A stretch of DNA of 64,000 nt from Gigaspora margarita (GCA_009809945.1 WTPW01000162.1:76999-140998), one strand, 5' to 3'; counted from the stretch's first letter, positions 10,825-23,443 are shown. Notes: generated from the letters alone by a model not told the origin. Translations and numbers: made by a program.

Positions 10825-12285
10825 AGGGTGTAGTAACTTAGAGAAGTTGGTAAGTTGTCACCCTCAATTAGCAGGTCTAGGGTTCAAATCCCACTAGCGA
10901 CACTTTGAAAAATAGACTGTGTTTCTAGTAACTATTTCTTATCGAAAAGTTGCTTGGTACACCATCTTGAATGGGGCTTTCAGTGCACAAAATTTAAGGA
11001 ACCATAGAAATGAAAACCTGTTTAGCAAGTTCCAAGTAAGAAGATGGCAAAAATCTTTGACAGTGCTACCAAAGCTAGAATATCAGAAACTGGAGCCAGA
11101 GAATTAGATAACAAGACTCTTGAGGAGAAGGTCTACTAACCTAGCTGCCAAAGTTATACTAGAGAAAAAGAACCTATGTTTTAGCAGTAGGTACCAAGAG
11201 AAGAAAGCTATATTAACCCTTCTGAGCTAACTGGCTTGGAAGTTTGTGAATCTGGTATAAGAACCAGTAGAATGATAAGGTGTATACTAGGATTAGAGTG
11301 AACTTTGCAAGAGCAAAAGTAGGTAATAGTATCAGTTTTGGCTAATCTCTAGACTGCAAGTGGTCTGTCTCAGTAGATGTATAAGTTACTTTAGCATAGG
11401 TAATATCTGTGTAGGACAGGAACTGCTCTATCAAGTGTCTCATAAGGATAAACTAGTCCTAAGAGGATTCTGTAAGCATCTGGAACTAACCTTGACTAAC
11501 TAATGTAATAGAGAATTGTACTAGTAATACAGGACCAGAAAAACTTTATAATAGGTTCCCGCCCCAAAAATTTATTTAGTAAGTTTTGCGGATCAGGCTT
11601 TTTTTATAATTAAGTGAATCAGTTTTGTGGGCACCTTAAAAAATTTATAATAAAGTGAATTATTTTGGTCAAACACCTTGATATAGATCCAGAATTTTTT
11701 AGAGCTTTACTTCAATTATTTTTCTGAGCTTGCTCATATTTTATGTTCATTGATTTTCTAATCAGAATATTCAGAACTATTTCGGACCTGTACTTATTCT
11801 ATGATAGATCAAATCAACTAATAGTGATAACATTTTTTATATTCTATATATGCGAATCTAATCTGGATAGTAACATTTTTTTCTGTGAATTATATAAAGT
11901 CGAGGACCTCACGAGACTTTATAATAATTCAAATCTATGATAAGTCAGTTACATTTTCTATATTTATAATAGTATTCGAATATAGTAGAGGTGGGGACCT
12001 ATTATAGAGTTTTCCCAGTCCTAGTAATACAAGTAGAATTGGCAGATGAAGCAAAGACCAGAAGGTTTAAATAGGTAACCTCCTAGTTGGGTTGCAGGTA
12101 TGGCAACTTGTATAAAACCTTCAGGAAGTCTACTTAAATTAGATAACCAAAAGTTGTGCATATGGCTAGTTGTATTCTTATCAATATAACAAATGTTAGG
12201 TGCTCAAAGAGGTGCCCTTGATCTGTTTGCTTGAATAAAAAAACTTTTCCCAAAGTAAAAACTTTGATATAAAAAAAAATAAAAT
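10825..12285 (+). mobile_element. tRNA-headed SINE, shared-body family (copy 2), interrupted
   Basis: Begins with the same head as 8110-9092 (TAACTTAGAGAAGTTGGTAA; B box GGTTCAAATCC at about 10873) and ends CTTGAATAAAAAAAC then an A-rich tail near 12280. It is more diverged than the other copies, with many transitions. A 490-bp foldback element is inserted at 11531-12020. The short frames at 10919 and 11743 are not genes. Confidence 0.8.
11531..12020. mobile_element. 490-bp MULE-like foldback element, 10-bp TSD
   Basis: Left end AGGACCAGAAAAACTTTATA and right end complement GACTGGGAAAACTCTATAAT form TIRs that continue through AATAGG(T)TCCC. CTAGTAATAC is perfectly duplicated at 11521-11530 and 12021-12030. 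A 9-11 bp target is typical of Mutator-like elements; the superfamily is inferred from that alone. No ORF of note. Confidence 0.8.
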
Positions 12286-12490
12286 ATTATATTGTATAAA
12301 ATTTTTATTTAGATTAAAATTTAATTTATTATATTATTAAAATATTAATAAAATTTTTAGCATAAAATTTATATTTTATTAAACTAAATTTAAATAAATT
12401 AAACTAATAAAATTAAATAAAAATTAGTTTAAATTATAAAATAAATTGTTTAAAATTTATTAATTTATATATTTTATTTAAAAAATAATA

Positions 12491-13014
12491 TAATGTTCAC
12501 TATAGATGATTATCACCTGTGATCTAAAATGCATAAATAAAAATAAATCATTTTTATTAAAACAAAAACTAATCTTTTTTTTTTATCAAAGTTACCGCTA
12601 TGGGAAAAGGCTTTTATTCAAGTAAGTCAGATCACGAGCGCCTCCAGGGGCACCCTGACATTTGTTACATAGACGAGAGTACACAAGCCACACGTACAAC
12701 TTTTGGTTGTCTAATTTAAGTAGTCTGCATAATGGTTCTACACTAGAACAAAAACTAATCTTTTTAATATTAGGATTAGAGTAAGGGTTAGAAATTAGAA
12801 ATGTGCTTTATATATAGTAAAATTTTGCAAGAAATTTTTTTTTGTATAAAAAAAAGTAGTTTCATAGACTAGTTTCTTGTTTAGAAGCAATTTTTTAAAA
12901 AATTCTTTGTTTTTGTTTGTTTTTGTTATACAAAAATTAATTTACATATTACACCTGATCCTAAATTTTGATTGGCTATTGTATTACAGGTGATAATCAT
13001 CTATGGTGTATATT
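12491..13014. mobile_element. Foldback MITE with SINE fragment inside
   Basis: Left arm TATAGATGATTATCACCTGT and right arm ACAGGTGATAATCATCTATG are near-perfect inverted repeats. The outer edges are blurred, so no TSD is claimed. A 5'-truncated SINE (12580-12746) sits in the left half. Confidence 0.65.
12580..12746 (-). mobile_element. 5'-truncated SINE fragment (shared-body family)
   Basis: Only the last ~165 bp of the shared body and tail are present (minus strand, ending CTTGAATAAAAGCC...). It is flanked by the 19-bp TSD AACAAAAACTAATCTTTTT (12561-12579, 12747-12765). 5' truncation with a long TSD is the signature of target-primed reverse transcription by a LINE partner. Confidence 0.85.
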
Positions 13015-13335
13015 AGAATTCTCCTTTATTTAATATAAATATTTTTTAAAAATTATATATTAATAAATTAAATAAATTTATAATTAAATTAATTTAAAAT
13101 AGGTCAGGCTAGTCAAGCAAAAAAATTTTAAATTAAAATAAATTAAACCAAATTATAAAAATTAATAATTTTTAATTTAATTTATAAATATTAGATAAAT
13201 ATTTAATTTTTATATATTTTATATTTGCGGGCCGAGCTGGGCCTAATAATAAAATTTATAAATATGAACTAGGCTGGGCTAGCAAAAAATTTTAAAGTTA
13301 AATACGGGCCACAAAAATAGTTAATTTGCAGGTCT
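13015..13335. other. AT-rich non-coding spacer
   Basis: AT-rich with a few GC islands (CGGGCCGAGCTGGGCC near 13230 and GGCTGGGCTAGC near 13273) that may be the decayed end of a TIR element. No gene seen. Confidence 0.4.
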
Positions 13336-14480
13336 TACTTAGAGGAGCTCCAAAACCTTCATAGGAGCCATCTGTAGCTAGAATGAATTCTTTTCTATAG
13401 TCTGGGTAAATAAGAATAGAAGCAGTAGTTAACCAATACTTCAATTCATCAAAAGCTTTTTGATATTGCATGCTCTATTCATACATATTGTTCTTATGCA
13501 ATAACTAATTAAGAGAGTGGGCAATAGAAGAGAAATATTTAATAAATTGTTTATAGTATCCAGCAAAACCTAAAAATGATCACAATTGTGTTATATTTTG
13601 GAAAGGTTGGATATATTGAATAGCAGCTATTTGTTTGATCTGGGAAATTTCTTTTTCTTTAATAATATGCTCTAAAAAAGTAATTGTTTTATTCAAAAAT
13701 TTTATTTTTCTATATTCAGCTTTAGTTCAGCATTTTGTATTCTTGTAAATACTTCTTTTAGATGTTTAATATAGTTATCAAATGTTTGAGAGAAGACATT
13801 TGTATAATCTAGGTATACTATGACATATTTATAGATAATAACTTTATAAATCTGGTTTATAAGGCATTAAAAGGTAGCAGGAGCATTGCACAAACCAAAG
13901 AGCATAAGATTAAATTTATATGTTCTGTATCTGGCTATAAAAGCAGTTTTTTCTCTATCTTCTGGGTATATTTTTACTTTCTAATATTTACTCATAAGAT
14001 CTAAAGTAGAAAAGTAGTTGGCTCTGGCAAGAGATAAGCATCTCATTGATTAGAGGTAAGGAATACTGGTCCTTTTTAGTAACTTCATTAAGCTTTTAAT
14101 AATTTATACAAAATCTTTTCTTTCTATTTTTTTGTTCACGAGTATAACAGAAAGGCCCAAGAGCTAGAGGACTCTCTAATTAACTTATTATCCAATTTTC
14201 GTTGCACTTCTTTATTTATATATATTTGTTCAATAAAAGGTACTATATAGAGTCAAAAACTAATAGGTAGTACATTGTCAGAAAATATTTGATGAACAAC
14301 TAGATCAGTTCTACCCAGTTGGGCCAAGTCTTTTGCAAAAAGATCTGCAAATTTAAGAAGCAATTGTTAAAACTGGGCTTTTTGGTTAGTAGTAAGGGGC
14401 CCTATTTTTGGGCTAATTTTCTGAGTCATATATATTTTTAAAATGTTTCTGGATTTACAGTTGTCTGGGTCTTTGAGTAG
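13336..14480 (-). pseudogene. Ty3/gypsy reverse transcriptase-RNase H remnant
   Basis: Retrotransposon pol would copy element RNA into cDNA. On the minus strand from 14480 down, I read LGRTDLVVHQIFSDNVLPIS, RESSSSWAF, YSLPLINEML, ANYFSTLDLMSKY, PEDREKTAFIARYRTYKFN, FGLCNAPATF, VYLDY and an RNase-H-type block FILATDGSYEGFGAPLS near 13340-13400. Order and motifs match Ty3/gypsy RT followed by RT-RNaseH. The catalytic YxDD box reads YLDY, so the last Asp is Tyr, and many stops and frameshifts occur. No LTRs, protease or integrase were recognised around it; it is a fragment. Confidence 0.85.
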
Positions 14481-15132
14481 TTTTTGATTATGCTCAGAAT
14501 CGAGATGTGCCTTATACATTATGCATACTGTATTATGCAATGCATAATGTAATACAAAACTTGTAAAATTTAAAAATGCACATGGAGATTATTATATAAT
14601 TTTGATTCAATTAAAATTATATAATTGTTTTTATTCTAACAATATTTTTTTAAATTAGAACTTATAAATTATATATATTCCTTTTCAATTTGCCATTATA
14701 GTTTTTAATAAACAAATTTCTTGACCAAACTTCTATTACTATATATTGTAGTCTTCTAATTTTACTATTTAATATTTAATAGCTAGTCTAATTTAATATA
14801 TACATAAGTTACTATATTAGTAATTCACTACTTTTGAACTTTCTAATAACTTGTTCTTACTAATTTTACAATTTGAAAGTGTGCTAATTATTATATACTA
14901 CTATTATATGCATTAGTATTATTTTTAATAAAAAACTAATAAAGTAATTATACTATATAACTAGAGGTGCAGCTAAATTGCAAGGAGCAAAATATTTGTT
15001 TAAGTGCATGACAATCACTATAAAAAAATGTTTTTTTTATTATTGTCTGTTTGAATTGCACTAACTAAATATGTTCGTGTTATACAAATTACATGTAAAG
15101 AAGTATTTTATATATTTGCACAGGTAATACAA
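14481..15132. other. AT-rich non-coding spacer
   Basis: No recognisable gene or TIR element. It contains one short near-palindrome, TTATGCATACTGTATTATGC, near 14519. It ends at the TSD of the large TIR element. Confidence 0.4.
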
Positions 15133-15370
15133 GTAAAATAAGCTTCAATAGGAGACCTTTTTATTGCTACCAGATTCTGGCTTCAATAGGGGTCAATAGG
15201 GTATCATTGGGACATTATTAGTCAATATGGTACCAATAGGATACCAATAGAGTACCAATAGAGTACCAACTATTCAATAGGACTTTACTGATTGTAGGCT
15301 ATTTAATTAATAATTACTAATTGAAAACCAATAGGGTACTAATAGAGTATTAAAACATCAATAGAATTGT
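15133..15370 (+). repeat. Left TIR of the 10.1-kb element
   Basis: Contains about ten copies of CAATAG(A/G)G-type motifs, often as ACCAATAGAGTACC, spaced 10-25 bp apart. Such subterminal motif arrays commonly bind transposase; that role is inferred here. Confidence 0.7.
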
Positions 15371-15486
15371 TTTTTACTGATTGCAAATTAAAGAGAACTT
15401 TGCTTATAAGTGATATTATGGTACTATGCATATTATTATATTTTGCAATAGAAAAATGGGTATGCAAGTACTGATTGCAAAAAAAT

Positions 15487-15597
15487 ACTATAACTTCTCG
15501 AAATAATGGGCATGGGTGCTTTTTAAATTTTGGTCTGAATTAAGCTTAATCAAAATTCAAATTAACATCTATGCCTGTTATTTCAAGAATTTATAGT
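15487..15597. mobile_element. ~110-bp hairpin element (family C, copy 1)
   Basis: Arms ACTATAACTTCTCGAAATAA and inverse TTATTTCAAGAATTTATAGT surround GGGCATGGG and CTGAATTAAGCTTAATC. The same structure recurs at 26846-26965. Confidence 0.6.
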
Positions 15598-16114
15598 AAA
15601 TAAATAAATAAATAAGTAAAGCTTTTTTTTTTGAACTATAGGCAGTCACGCCAATACTTATTTATTAAGAGAATTGTACTACAAAATGTAATTACAAATA
15701 ATTATTTAAAAAGAAAAGTTTGACATCATCCGATATTTCGCTTATTTCGATAAATTTTCAAATGTGACCTGCTGCACTGTTCCAAACCTTAGTTTGAGAC
15801 AGAAAGCTATATCATGACCACCTACTTTTTAAACCTCCTTCTCTTAGCTTCCTGAGTAGAGGATTCTACTATATGAAAAAAAAACATAGAATGAAGAAAT
15901 AAAAGGGAGAAGATATAAAAAGGGGTAAAAGCCTAATCAACCTAAACAAAAGACCCAAATAGACACAAAGTAAAAATGGAATGAAAAAGAAAAAGGCAAA
16001 AAGAAAATAGTACATGATAGGATAGTGAACCTATTCTCATATATTTTTTCATCATATAGCAATAAATTAGCTGATTGAGCAATAATAATTTACAGTAAAC
16101 AATTACAATAGTCA

Positions 16115-16397
16115 GGGGTTCTGCAATTTGATTTGATCTTCAAATATTTGAATCAAATATTTGATCAAATTCAAATTCAAATTTGACTATATTTAATTTG
16201 ATCAAATTCAAATCTGGCCAAATTTGATTTATTTGACAAATATTTGATTTGATTTGAAAATTACTATTAAAAATTCAAATTCAAATCAAATTCAAATCCT
16301 AATATTTGAATCAAATCAAATTCAAATCAGGGTCAATTTGATTTGATCAAATTCAAATTGACCCAATATTTGATTTGATTTGAATTTAAGGAACCCT
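16115..16397. mobile_element. 283-bp hAT-like MITE rich in CAAATCAAAT
   Basis: Begins GGGGTTCTGCAATTTGATTT and ends AATTTAAGGAACCCT. The TSD AATAGTCA is perfect (16107-16114, 16398-16405). The interior is almost entirely variations of TTTGATTTGA and its complement. A sister copy is at 40828-41118. Confidence 0.88.
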
Positions 16398-16748
16398 AAT
16401 AGTCAGTAAGTTATGTAACAAATTTTTTACATTAAATTGTGATAGAAACCACAACTCTTAATTCAAATATAAACTACTAACAAGATTTGTAACAAAGTTT
16501 TTATGGCAAACTATAATATGAATTAAGGCAGTTGATTCAAAACCAACTAATTTAACTAAATACCACAATAATTTTTTTGTTTTGTTTTCATTTTCAGTAT
16601 AGTACATAATACATCTACTAGTATTTCCTCTTTTGCTATTGGGAAACCTATGCAGTAGTTTTGCAACTTTTTACTTTTTTTTTGCATTTGTTCCATATCA
16701 TTCTGAAGGCCAATCTTTGACCAATAACTGTAGTCCTGGCAAGTTATC

Positions 16749-18642
16749 AGTCATAGGACATGTCTTTAAAAAATGGTCCAAATGTTGTTTTTTTTTTTTT
16801 CAAGTTAAGGTGCTCACTTCGGGAGTAAGAGTTTTATTCAAGATATGTAGAATCATGGGTTTCCAATGTAGAGATCACCTGACATAGTACATTGACGAGA
16901 GTACAACTAGCCACACCTGCAACTTTTGGTTGCCTATTTAAGTAGCCACCCTAAGGTTCTACCCTAGCTGCCATACCTGCAACCTGCATACCAGTCATTG
17001 CCTATTTAAACCCTCTGATCATTGCTGTCTGCCAATCCCTTTTGTATCACTGGAACAAGATCCAGATTCTTTTCTACCTCCCTTAGGACTAATTTATCCC
17101 AGTGAGAAACCTGGTAGAGTGGTCCCTGTTCCACTCAGGTATCACCTACACTTTAGTAACTTATGCTACAGCTTTACCTATATACTTGCAGTTAGAGCTA
17201 ACCATTTAACCGCTACCGTTACCTACTTCTGCCCATACAGAGTTCACCAAACCCCAGTCACTACATACACATTTCTCTTCTGGCTTTCCTGACCTGTTGT
17301 CTGCCTGCTCCCAAACCATAGGCCCGGAAGGGTCAGTCAGCCCAGCTTTAAGAACTGAATGGACTCCCTCCTCTTGGTACATGATGCCATAACACATGTC
17401 CTTTTCCTCTGGTGCGACCCGGCAGCCCAGTTGGTAGGGTCCTCCAACCCTCTTGTTATAGGCATACTGGCTGGTCCATACACACCATCTGATTCCTTTT
17501 CTGTATTACTGTCGAAAGCCCAGCTACTCTCTGCTCAGGACTTGCCAAGGGTTTTCGATCTTCAAGTTCTCTTGGTATTACGCAATTCCAATAACTTGTG
17601 TAACAGATCTAGAATCTTCCACATTAACAGAATACACCAAGGGGTAGTGCAATGCAAGTTACAGGCCTTATTATGGCCCAACTTATCGATGAAGATTAGT
17701 TACTGTAACACAGATATAATTTTCAAAAATCATCTCCAGTAGGATTCGAACCCTGTACCTGAGTTACAAATTCCTTGGGGGTGACAACTTTCCAACTTCG
17801 CTATGTCGCCACACCCCAGTCCAAATGTTGTTTATAATAAAAATTATAATAAAAACATATGAATTTACTATAGATATGGATTAGAAGATTCTTTTAAATC
17901 TAACTTATTAACTTTAAAAAAAATTTTTTGGGGGTATAGAACAAGTGAGAAAAAAAATTGGGCTTAAAGATTGAATTAAAATTTTGCCGATTTAGCACAA
18001 AACGAAAATGTAACTTCGCCAAAAGCGAATATTTTCTGATTTTAAGATGATATGTACATGTAAAATCATGCTCTGACCAACTTTACTTAGTCGAAGAAAG
18101 TAGGTTACCTTGTAAGAAAAATGGGTTGTCTATGTGCTAAAGTTAAAATTTATCGTATTTCATAATACAACTTTTTTCTTATTAGGTAACCTACTGTAAA
18201 ATTACATGCCGAACAACTTTGCTTAAGAGCCCAAAGTAGGTTACCTAATAAGAAAAAAAAGTAGTATTATGAAATATGATAAATTTTAACTTTAGCACAT
18301 AGACAACCCATTTTTCTTACAAGGTAACCTACTTTCTTCGACTAAGTAAAGTTGTTCAGAGCATGATTTTACATGTACATATCATCTTAAAATCGGAAAA
18401 TATTCGCTTTTGGCGAAGTTACATTTTCGTTTTGTGCAAAATCGGCGAAATTTTAATTCAATCTTTAAGCCCAATTTTTTTTTCTCCCCTTGTTCTATAC
18501 CCCCGAAAAATTTTTTTTTAAGTTAATAAGTTAGATTTAAAAGAATCTTCTAATCCATATCTATAGTAAATTCATATGTTTTTATTATAATTTTTATTAT
18601 AAACAACATTTGGACCATTTTTTAAGGACATGTCCTATGACT
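16749..18642. repeat. Long near-perfect palindrome, one arm carrying a SINE
   Basis: Sequence from AGTCATAGGACATGTC (16749) reappears inverted up to GACATGTCCTATGACT (18642). The right arm is about 430 bp, and the left arm is the same after removing the SINE at 16788-17818. By eye the arms are about 97% identical over blocks such as ATTCTTTTAAATCTAACTTA and CGCCAAAAGCGAATATTTTC. The centre (18100-18290) itself repeats AGTAGGTTACCT in both directions. It could be a foldback transposon; no clear TSD was found. Confidence 0.85.
16788..17818 (-). mobile_element. tRNA-headed SINE, shared-body family (copy 3)
   Basis: On the minus strand the head at 17818 has the A-box-like GGCGACATAGCGAAGTTGG and a canonical B box GGTTCGAATCC, then the family body, ending in an A-rich tail (T-run at about 16788-16800). 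The TSD GTCCAAATGTTG is perfect (16776-16787, 17819-17830). The insertion point lies in the left arm of the palindrome. Frames at 16633, 17206 and 17359 are shadows. Confidence 0.88.
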
Positions 18643-18772
18643 ATTACACTCTTGGTTTACTAACTAACAATGCTAATCACAACGTATATTATACTGATTG
18701 GATTATAATAGATGATTTGAGACAAAAGCTACCTTGATAATTATGATATAAATTGCAAATAAGTCTTGTAAC

Positions 18773-18951
18773 CAGGGTTTAAAATTGGCTTGCACATGCA
18801 TGCATAGTGCAAGTAAATATTTTAATGTGCAAGAAAAAATTTGAAAAAATAGGTTTGTGTATATAAATTTTTTTAAATATTCATAATAAAATTTTGTTAC
18901 ACAAAATTGTTAATTTGTGCAAGCAAATTTTTTTTTGAATTTTAAATACTG
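18773..18951. mobile_element. 179-bp hAT-like MITE
   Basis: Left end CAGGGTTTAAAATTGGCTTG; the right end is its imperfect inverse ending TTTAAATACTG. Perfect 8-bp TSD CTTGTAAC (18765-18772, 18952-18959). CAGGG termini and the 8-bp target are typical of hAT. Confidence 0.85.
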
Positions 18952-18959
18952 CTTGTAAC

Positions 18960-20707
18960 AAATTTTTAAGAATAGAAATCATAACTGATAATTCCAATGC
19001 AAACTGACAACTACATACTATATTATTGCAGTAGCCTGTAGGCTTAATCATAACAGAAATCATACTGCAATTACTGCAATTTCAATACAAATAACTCAAC
19101 TGTATGCTGTAATAGCAAATAAATTTTATAGTAAATCCTAATAGAAATAATGACTGTTAATTCCAATACAACTAACTCAATGCATACTGCATGTACCATA
19201 ATAGTTGTAAAGTTTCATGACAAAATTTTTTATAGAGTAATTTCTGATAGAATTTATGACTATATTTCCAATACAAACCAACTAAACCTTAACTATATAC
19301 TATCTGTATCACTATATTAGTTTAAGTTTTGCAACAAAATTTTTATAGCAAAACATGATAATACAAAACTAATTCAATCAAATCACGTAAAGTGCACCAC
19401 ATTTTTTACAGCAAAATTGTTACAGAAATTATAATTCACAACTGTAATTTCAACACAAAATGTGCATTATGTTAGCAAGTTTATAGCAAAATTTTCATAA
19501 TAAATTATAATAGAATTTTGACTATGTTTGAAAACAACTTTAACACATACTGTTATTATTTACAATAAGTTATGATATAATAATTTCAATTCATATGCCC
19601 TATATTAATAATACAATATAACTTAACTATATATTGTATCATCATGATAGCTCATAAGTAGGATTAAATTTCATGTAAGTTATATGTAATTTACTGATAT
19701 AAATTACACTATAATTTATGTTGTAAAGTATATAAGTTAATACATAAACTCAAAATAATTCAATTTATCAAATTTGGCATAAATTATATTATGATATGGT
19801 TTTAATTAATCATTTGTTTAGTCATTGAGTTTGGGTCAAGCTGATGTTAATGCTAGTAGAAATTGTTATATAATTTGGCCAAATTTAATATCTATATTGT
19901 AACTTAAAATTGGTCCAGGTAATTTATAGATATTGCCATAATTTATGATGTAAAGTACATTGTCAAGTAAGTTATAACAACCCTACTCATAAGCTTTGTA
20001 ATAGAATTTTACAGTAAATTAGATAGAAATCATAACAATTTCAATTCAATCTAATCATATCTAATACAGTAAAGTTATTGCTAATGAAATAATAAAATTA
20101 TAAAAATTAAAAAATAATAAATCTTTAAATAAATGGTCTTAAAATTCATATAAGAATGTGAGATATTTGTTAGATTTGATGAATTAAGCTTGAGTAAAAT
20201 AATTCTTTTGCAAACATGAAAAAATTTTAATATACATGAATACAGCTACTGTATCTACTAAAAAAAAATTTACACAAATTTGCTATAGAATTATATACAC
20301 CAAATTCAATTCTAATATTTTGTTACATAAAAATTATATAGCTTACTGCATTTGCTAATGCATTTCTTGTTAAGATTTTAACCATGTTGACTCCCTTATG
20401 ATAAATCTAATTAAATTTTTTTAGCATAAAAAAATAAAACTAACTCGAATTTTACTCATAATTTCTTTGAACTATCATAATTTTAAAAGCTCAAATCATT
20501 AATTAAGTTTACTCATAAATTTACATTCCTTATTTTGTATGACAATGTCATACAGCTACTATATATTAGGCTTATAAATCTTATTTTGGCTTTGACAGAT
20601 ATATCAATGCATTGAATTTTGATATAAAAGTTCTAAAATCTCACAATCTTATACTTCATATCATACAGTACTTGTGATTATTTTATTGGTTTGTAAAATT
20701 ATATTAC
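18960..20707. repeat. Degenerate tandem repeat, non-coding
   Basis: Loose repeats of a roughly 80-110 bp unit containing AATAGAAATCATGACTGTAATTCCAATAC-like sequence occur at about 18971, 19053, 19140, 19247, 19421 and 19509, with a related piece at 16410-16560. 20060-20707 is plain AT-rich sequence. No gene seen. Confidence 0.5.
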
Positions 20708-20709
20708 TA

Positions 20710-20906
20710 CAAGTCACTCTCGTTATAGTGAACTCTTATTATAGTAAAGACATAGTTATAGTGAAGATTTAGAAAATTTTTTTCAAAACCAGTCTATATA
20801 AAATTCTCTTGATATAGTGAATTTACTAATAAACTCTCGATATAGTGAATTTTTAAAAAATTTTTATTAATAGTCCTGACTACTTCACTATAACAAGAGT
20901 GACTTG
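20710..20906. mobile_element. pogo/Tigger-like MITE, TA target
   Basis: A 197-bp element. CAAGTCACTCTCGTTATAGT faces ACTATAACAAGAGTGACTTG, with TA on both sides (20708-20709, 20907-20908). Internal subrepeats read CTCGATATAGTGAA. The ends match the Tc1/mariner-pogo MITE type. Confidence 0.85.
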
Positions 20907-21309
20907 TATTGAATCACCTGTATAGTGATTATGTATATATGATATAAGTAGCTGCACAACTGCATTGCGCAAACCAGGAGCAGGAAATATGAAAATTAAA
21001 ATTGTGATAGACTTATACATGTTATAGATACTATTTTAGTTTTGACAAATATACTTTGGCATTGAATTTGGGCATGAAAACTTTAAAATATTTTAGCAAT
21101 CTTTCATTAAAAATCAGAGCCAAAATACTATTAGCTAGACCAAAATAGTTTCTATAACATGCATAGTCCAGCCTGGCATAGCAACACATGCATAATTCTA
21201 TAACTTATATAATAATTATTATAAGTTTAAAGTGCAATTAATTTACACCTATTAAATAAATATAATAAATAATGAAATATTAAACGGGTTCATTATTTCA
21301 CCAACAATC

Positions 21310-21560
21310 ACTTCACTGATATAACATTTTACAAACAAATATTCATTAACAAGTTCATTTTACCAATAGTTTGTTTCACAAAGCCATTTTACCAACAAGT
21401 TTTTTTTATAAAAAGCACACTAGCTTTAACTCTAATTCTACTCTGAACCTACCCTGACCCTAACGACAATGACCAAAATTACTTTGTTGGTAAAATGAGC
21501 TTCAGTGAAATAAACTATCAGTAAAATGAACTCATCAGTGAATAATTGTCAGTGAAATGT
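21310..21560. mobile_element. Foldback element with TTCATTTTACCAA subrepeats
   Basis: The left half carries TTCATTTTACCAA and TTTCACCAAC units; the right half carries the inverses (GTTGGTAAAATGAGC, CAGTGAAAT). The centre includes CTACCCTGACCCTAAC. Borders are approximate and no TSD was found. Confidence 0.55.
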
Positions 21561-22690
21561 TATTTCTTATTTAAATATATTAAATTTATGAAGTAGACAA
21601 GTATTAGTGATGCTAGTATACTTATATTGTAAACACTTCTTTGCATAAATAAAAGTGATAAAAATTTATATAATATTTTATATAAAGGAATTAAAAAAAA
21701 TAATAAAATAAAATAAAAATGTAAATTTGCATAAATTATGGTTATATTAAAAAACTGCTCTATAAATTTAAATAAACCAAAAAAATTATATAATCAATAA
21801 AAAAAAGCACAACAGTAAAAAATTTGCACAATTAAAAATTTTATATCATCATATAGAATGTACTCACATCTTGTATATACATAGTAAATTCTTTTGAGCC
21901 TGTTACTGCTTTTTTTTTGCAAAGTGTAATGTTAGTTTTTATTTGAATTAATACCCAAATTGATGAATTTAATAATTTTTAGGGCTAATGTGCTTTTAAA
22001 ACACTCTATTCATGAATGACATCATCAACTACTATTGCAACATAACCAATAATATATACAAATCTTTTTAATTGCATGTTAAAATTTTATTATCATTATA
22101 GCAGTTTGCAAAATAGGTGTAATCTGGTGATTTCAAAATAATGATAGTGGAACAATTTCTGAGATTTAATTTACTATTGATTATAATTTTCAATCAATAT
22201 TATCTATATTTTATCTGAAATCTTTAACGTTCTTCAAGAATCAAAAAATTAGCAGATTTCTCATAATTTTACATAATATTATGATTTGCAGGGGACTCAC
22301 CTTTTTGCTAATTGAATTAATCAGTAAAAATTTAAGAATAGAGTAATTAATTCAAAATTAATCTAAATTGCAAAATAGTGCTTATTAATTACCACTTTCT
22401 TTTTGATGTTGCATATGCTAATTTTTTTTAAAAAATTCTACTTTAAAAGGAGTAATGATTTTTATTTGTAAAAGAATTGTGTAACTTATAATTTCTAATA
22501 TAATGATTTTATTGTCACTTGTCATTTATTAATAAGCAAGATGTTTTCAAATGTTGATTGTTATGCATTCCTATTATGGCATCTTTGCAAGTAATTATTG
22601 TGCAATTTTTGAACATTAATATGATTGTTAAATCTGACTAATATCATAATGTGACATTATTTTTTACATATCACACATGATTGTACTAGT
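21561..22690. other. AT-rich non-coding stretch
   Basis: No coding frame, repeat or TIR element recognised. Part of the interior of the 10.1-kb element. Confidence 0.4.
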
Positions 22691-22698
22691 TCTGTGCA

Positions 22699-23443
22699 TA
22701 GGGTTGGGGGCACAGAAAATTTTTGAGGCATGCCCAAAGGGGCATGCCTTTGACAATGGCATGCCCTTTGTGCCTTGGGCATGCCTCTTACCTAAAGAAT
22801 ATGATTGGCTAATTTATATAGATCAATTGACCAATAAATTAATATTTTAAGCTTTATTCTCACTATCTTTTTTGAACCTTTAGAAAAAATATTTTGCTTT
22901 AGTTTGCTATTTATTAAGAAATACTATATTGTTTATATAGATTTAGCTTTTATAATTTTAAATTAACTACAAGTATTAACATAAAATTTGCCTTTTAAAT
23001 CTTTAATTTCTTGATTTTTTTTGCTAATTATCATAGCAAATTTATAAAATAATGTATTTTAACTAACTATAAAATATATCATTTATTATTGGTTTTGAAC
23101 ATTTCTTTATTATATAATTTTATAATAAAGAATATCTAAAAATAATAGTAAATGATGTAAAAAAAAATTTGCTACTGTAATGTTTTATTTTATATTATAA
23201 ATATTTCTGATAAAAAATAAAATTTGCTTAGAAAAGCCAAATAGATATAACTAAATTTGGGCTATAGTTGTGTTATTTTTTTTACTATAACTCTGGCATA
23301 CTTAATTGTCCAATCATATTCCTTTCAAGTCACATGATAAGATCACATAATAGAGGCATTCCTTTTGGCCAAAGGGCATGCACTAGGCATGCCTGGGGGC
23401 ATGTTCTCTGAGGCATGCTCTCTGATACTGTGCCCCAACTCTA
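22699..23443. mobile_element. 745-bp hAT-like MITE with GCATGC-rich TIRs
   Basis: Ends TAGGGTTGGGGGCACAG and CTGTGCCCCAACTCTA. Near-matching 8-bp flanks TCTGTGCA and CCTGTGTG (6 of 8). Each TIR (~120 bp) holds four or more GGCATGCC/GCATGC palindromes and ends in a shared GAATATGATTGG block. The middle is AT-rich. No ORF. Confidence 0.78.
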
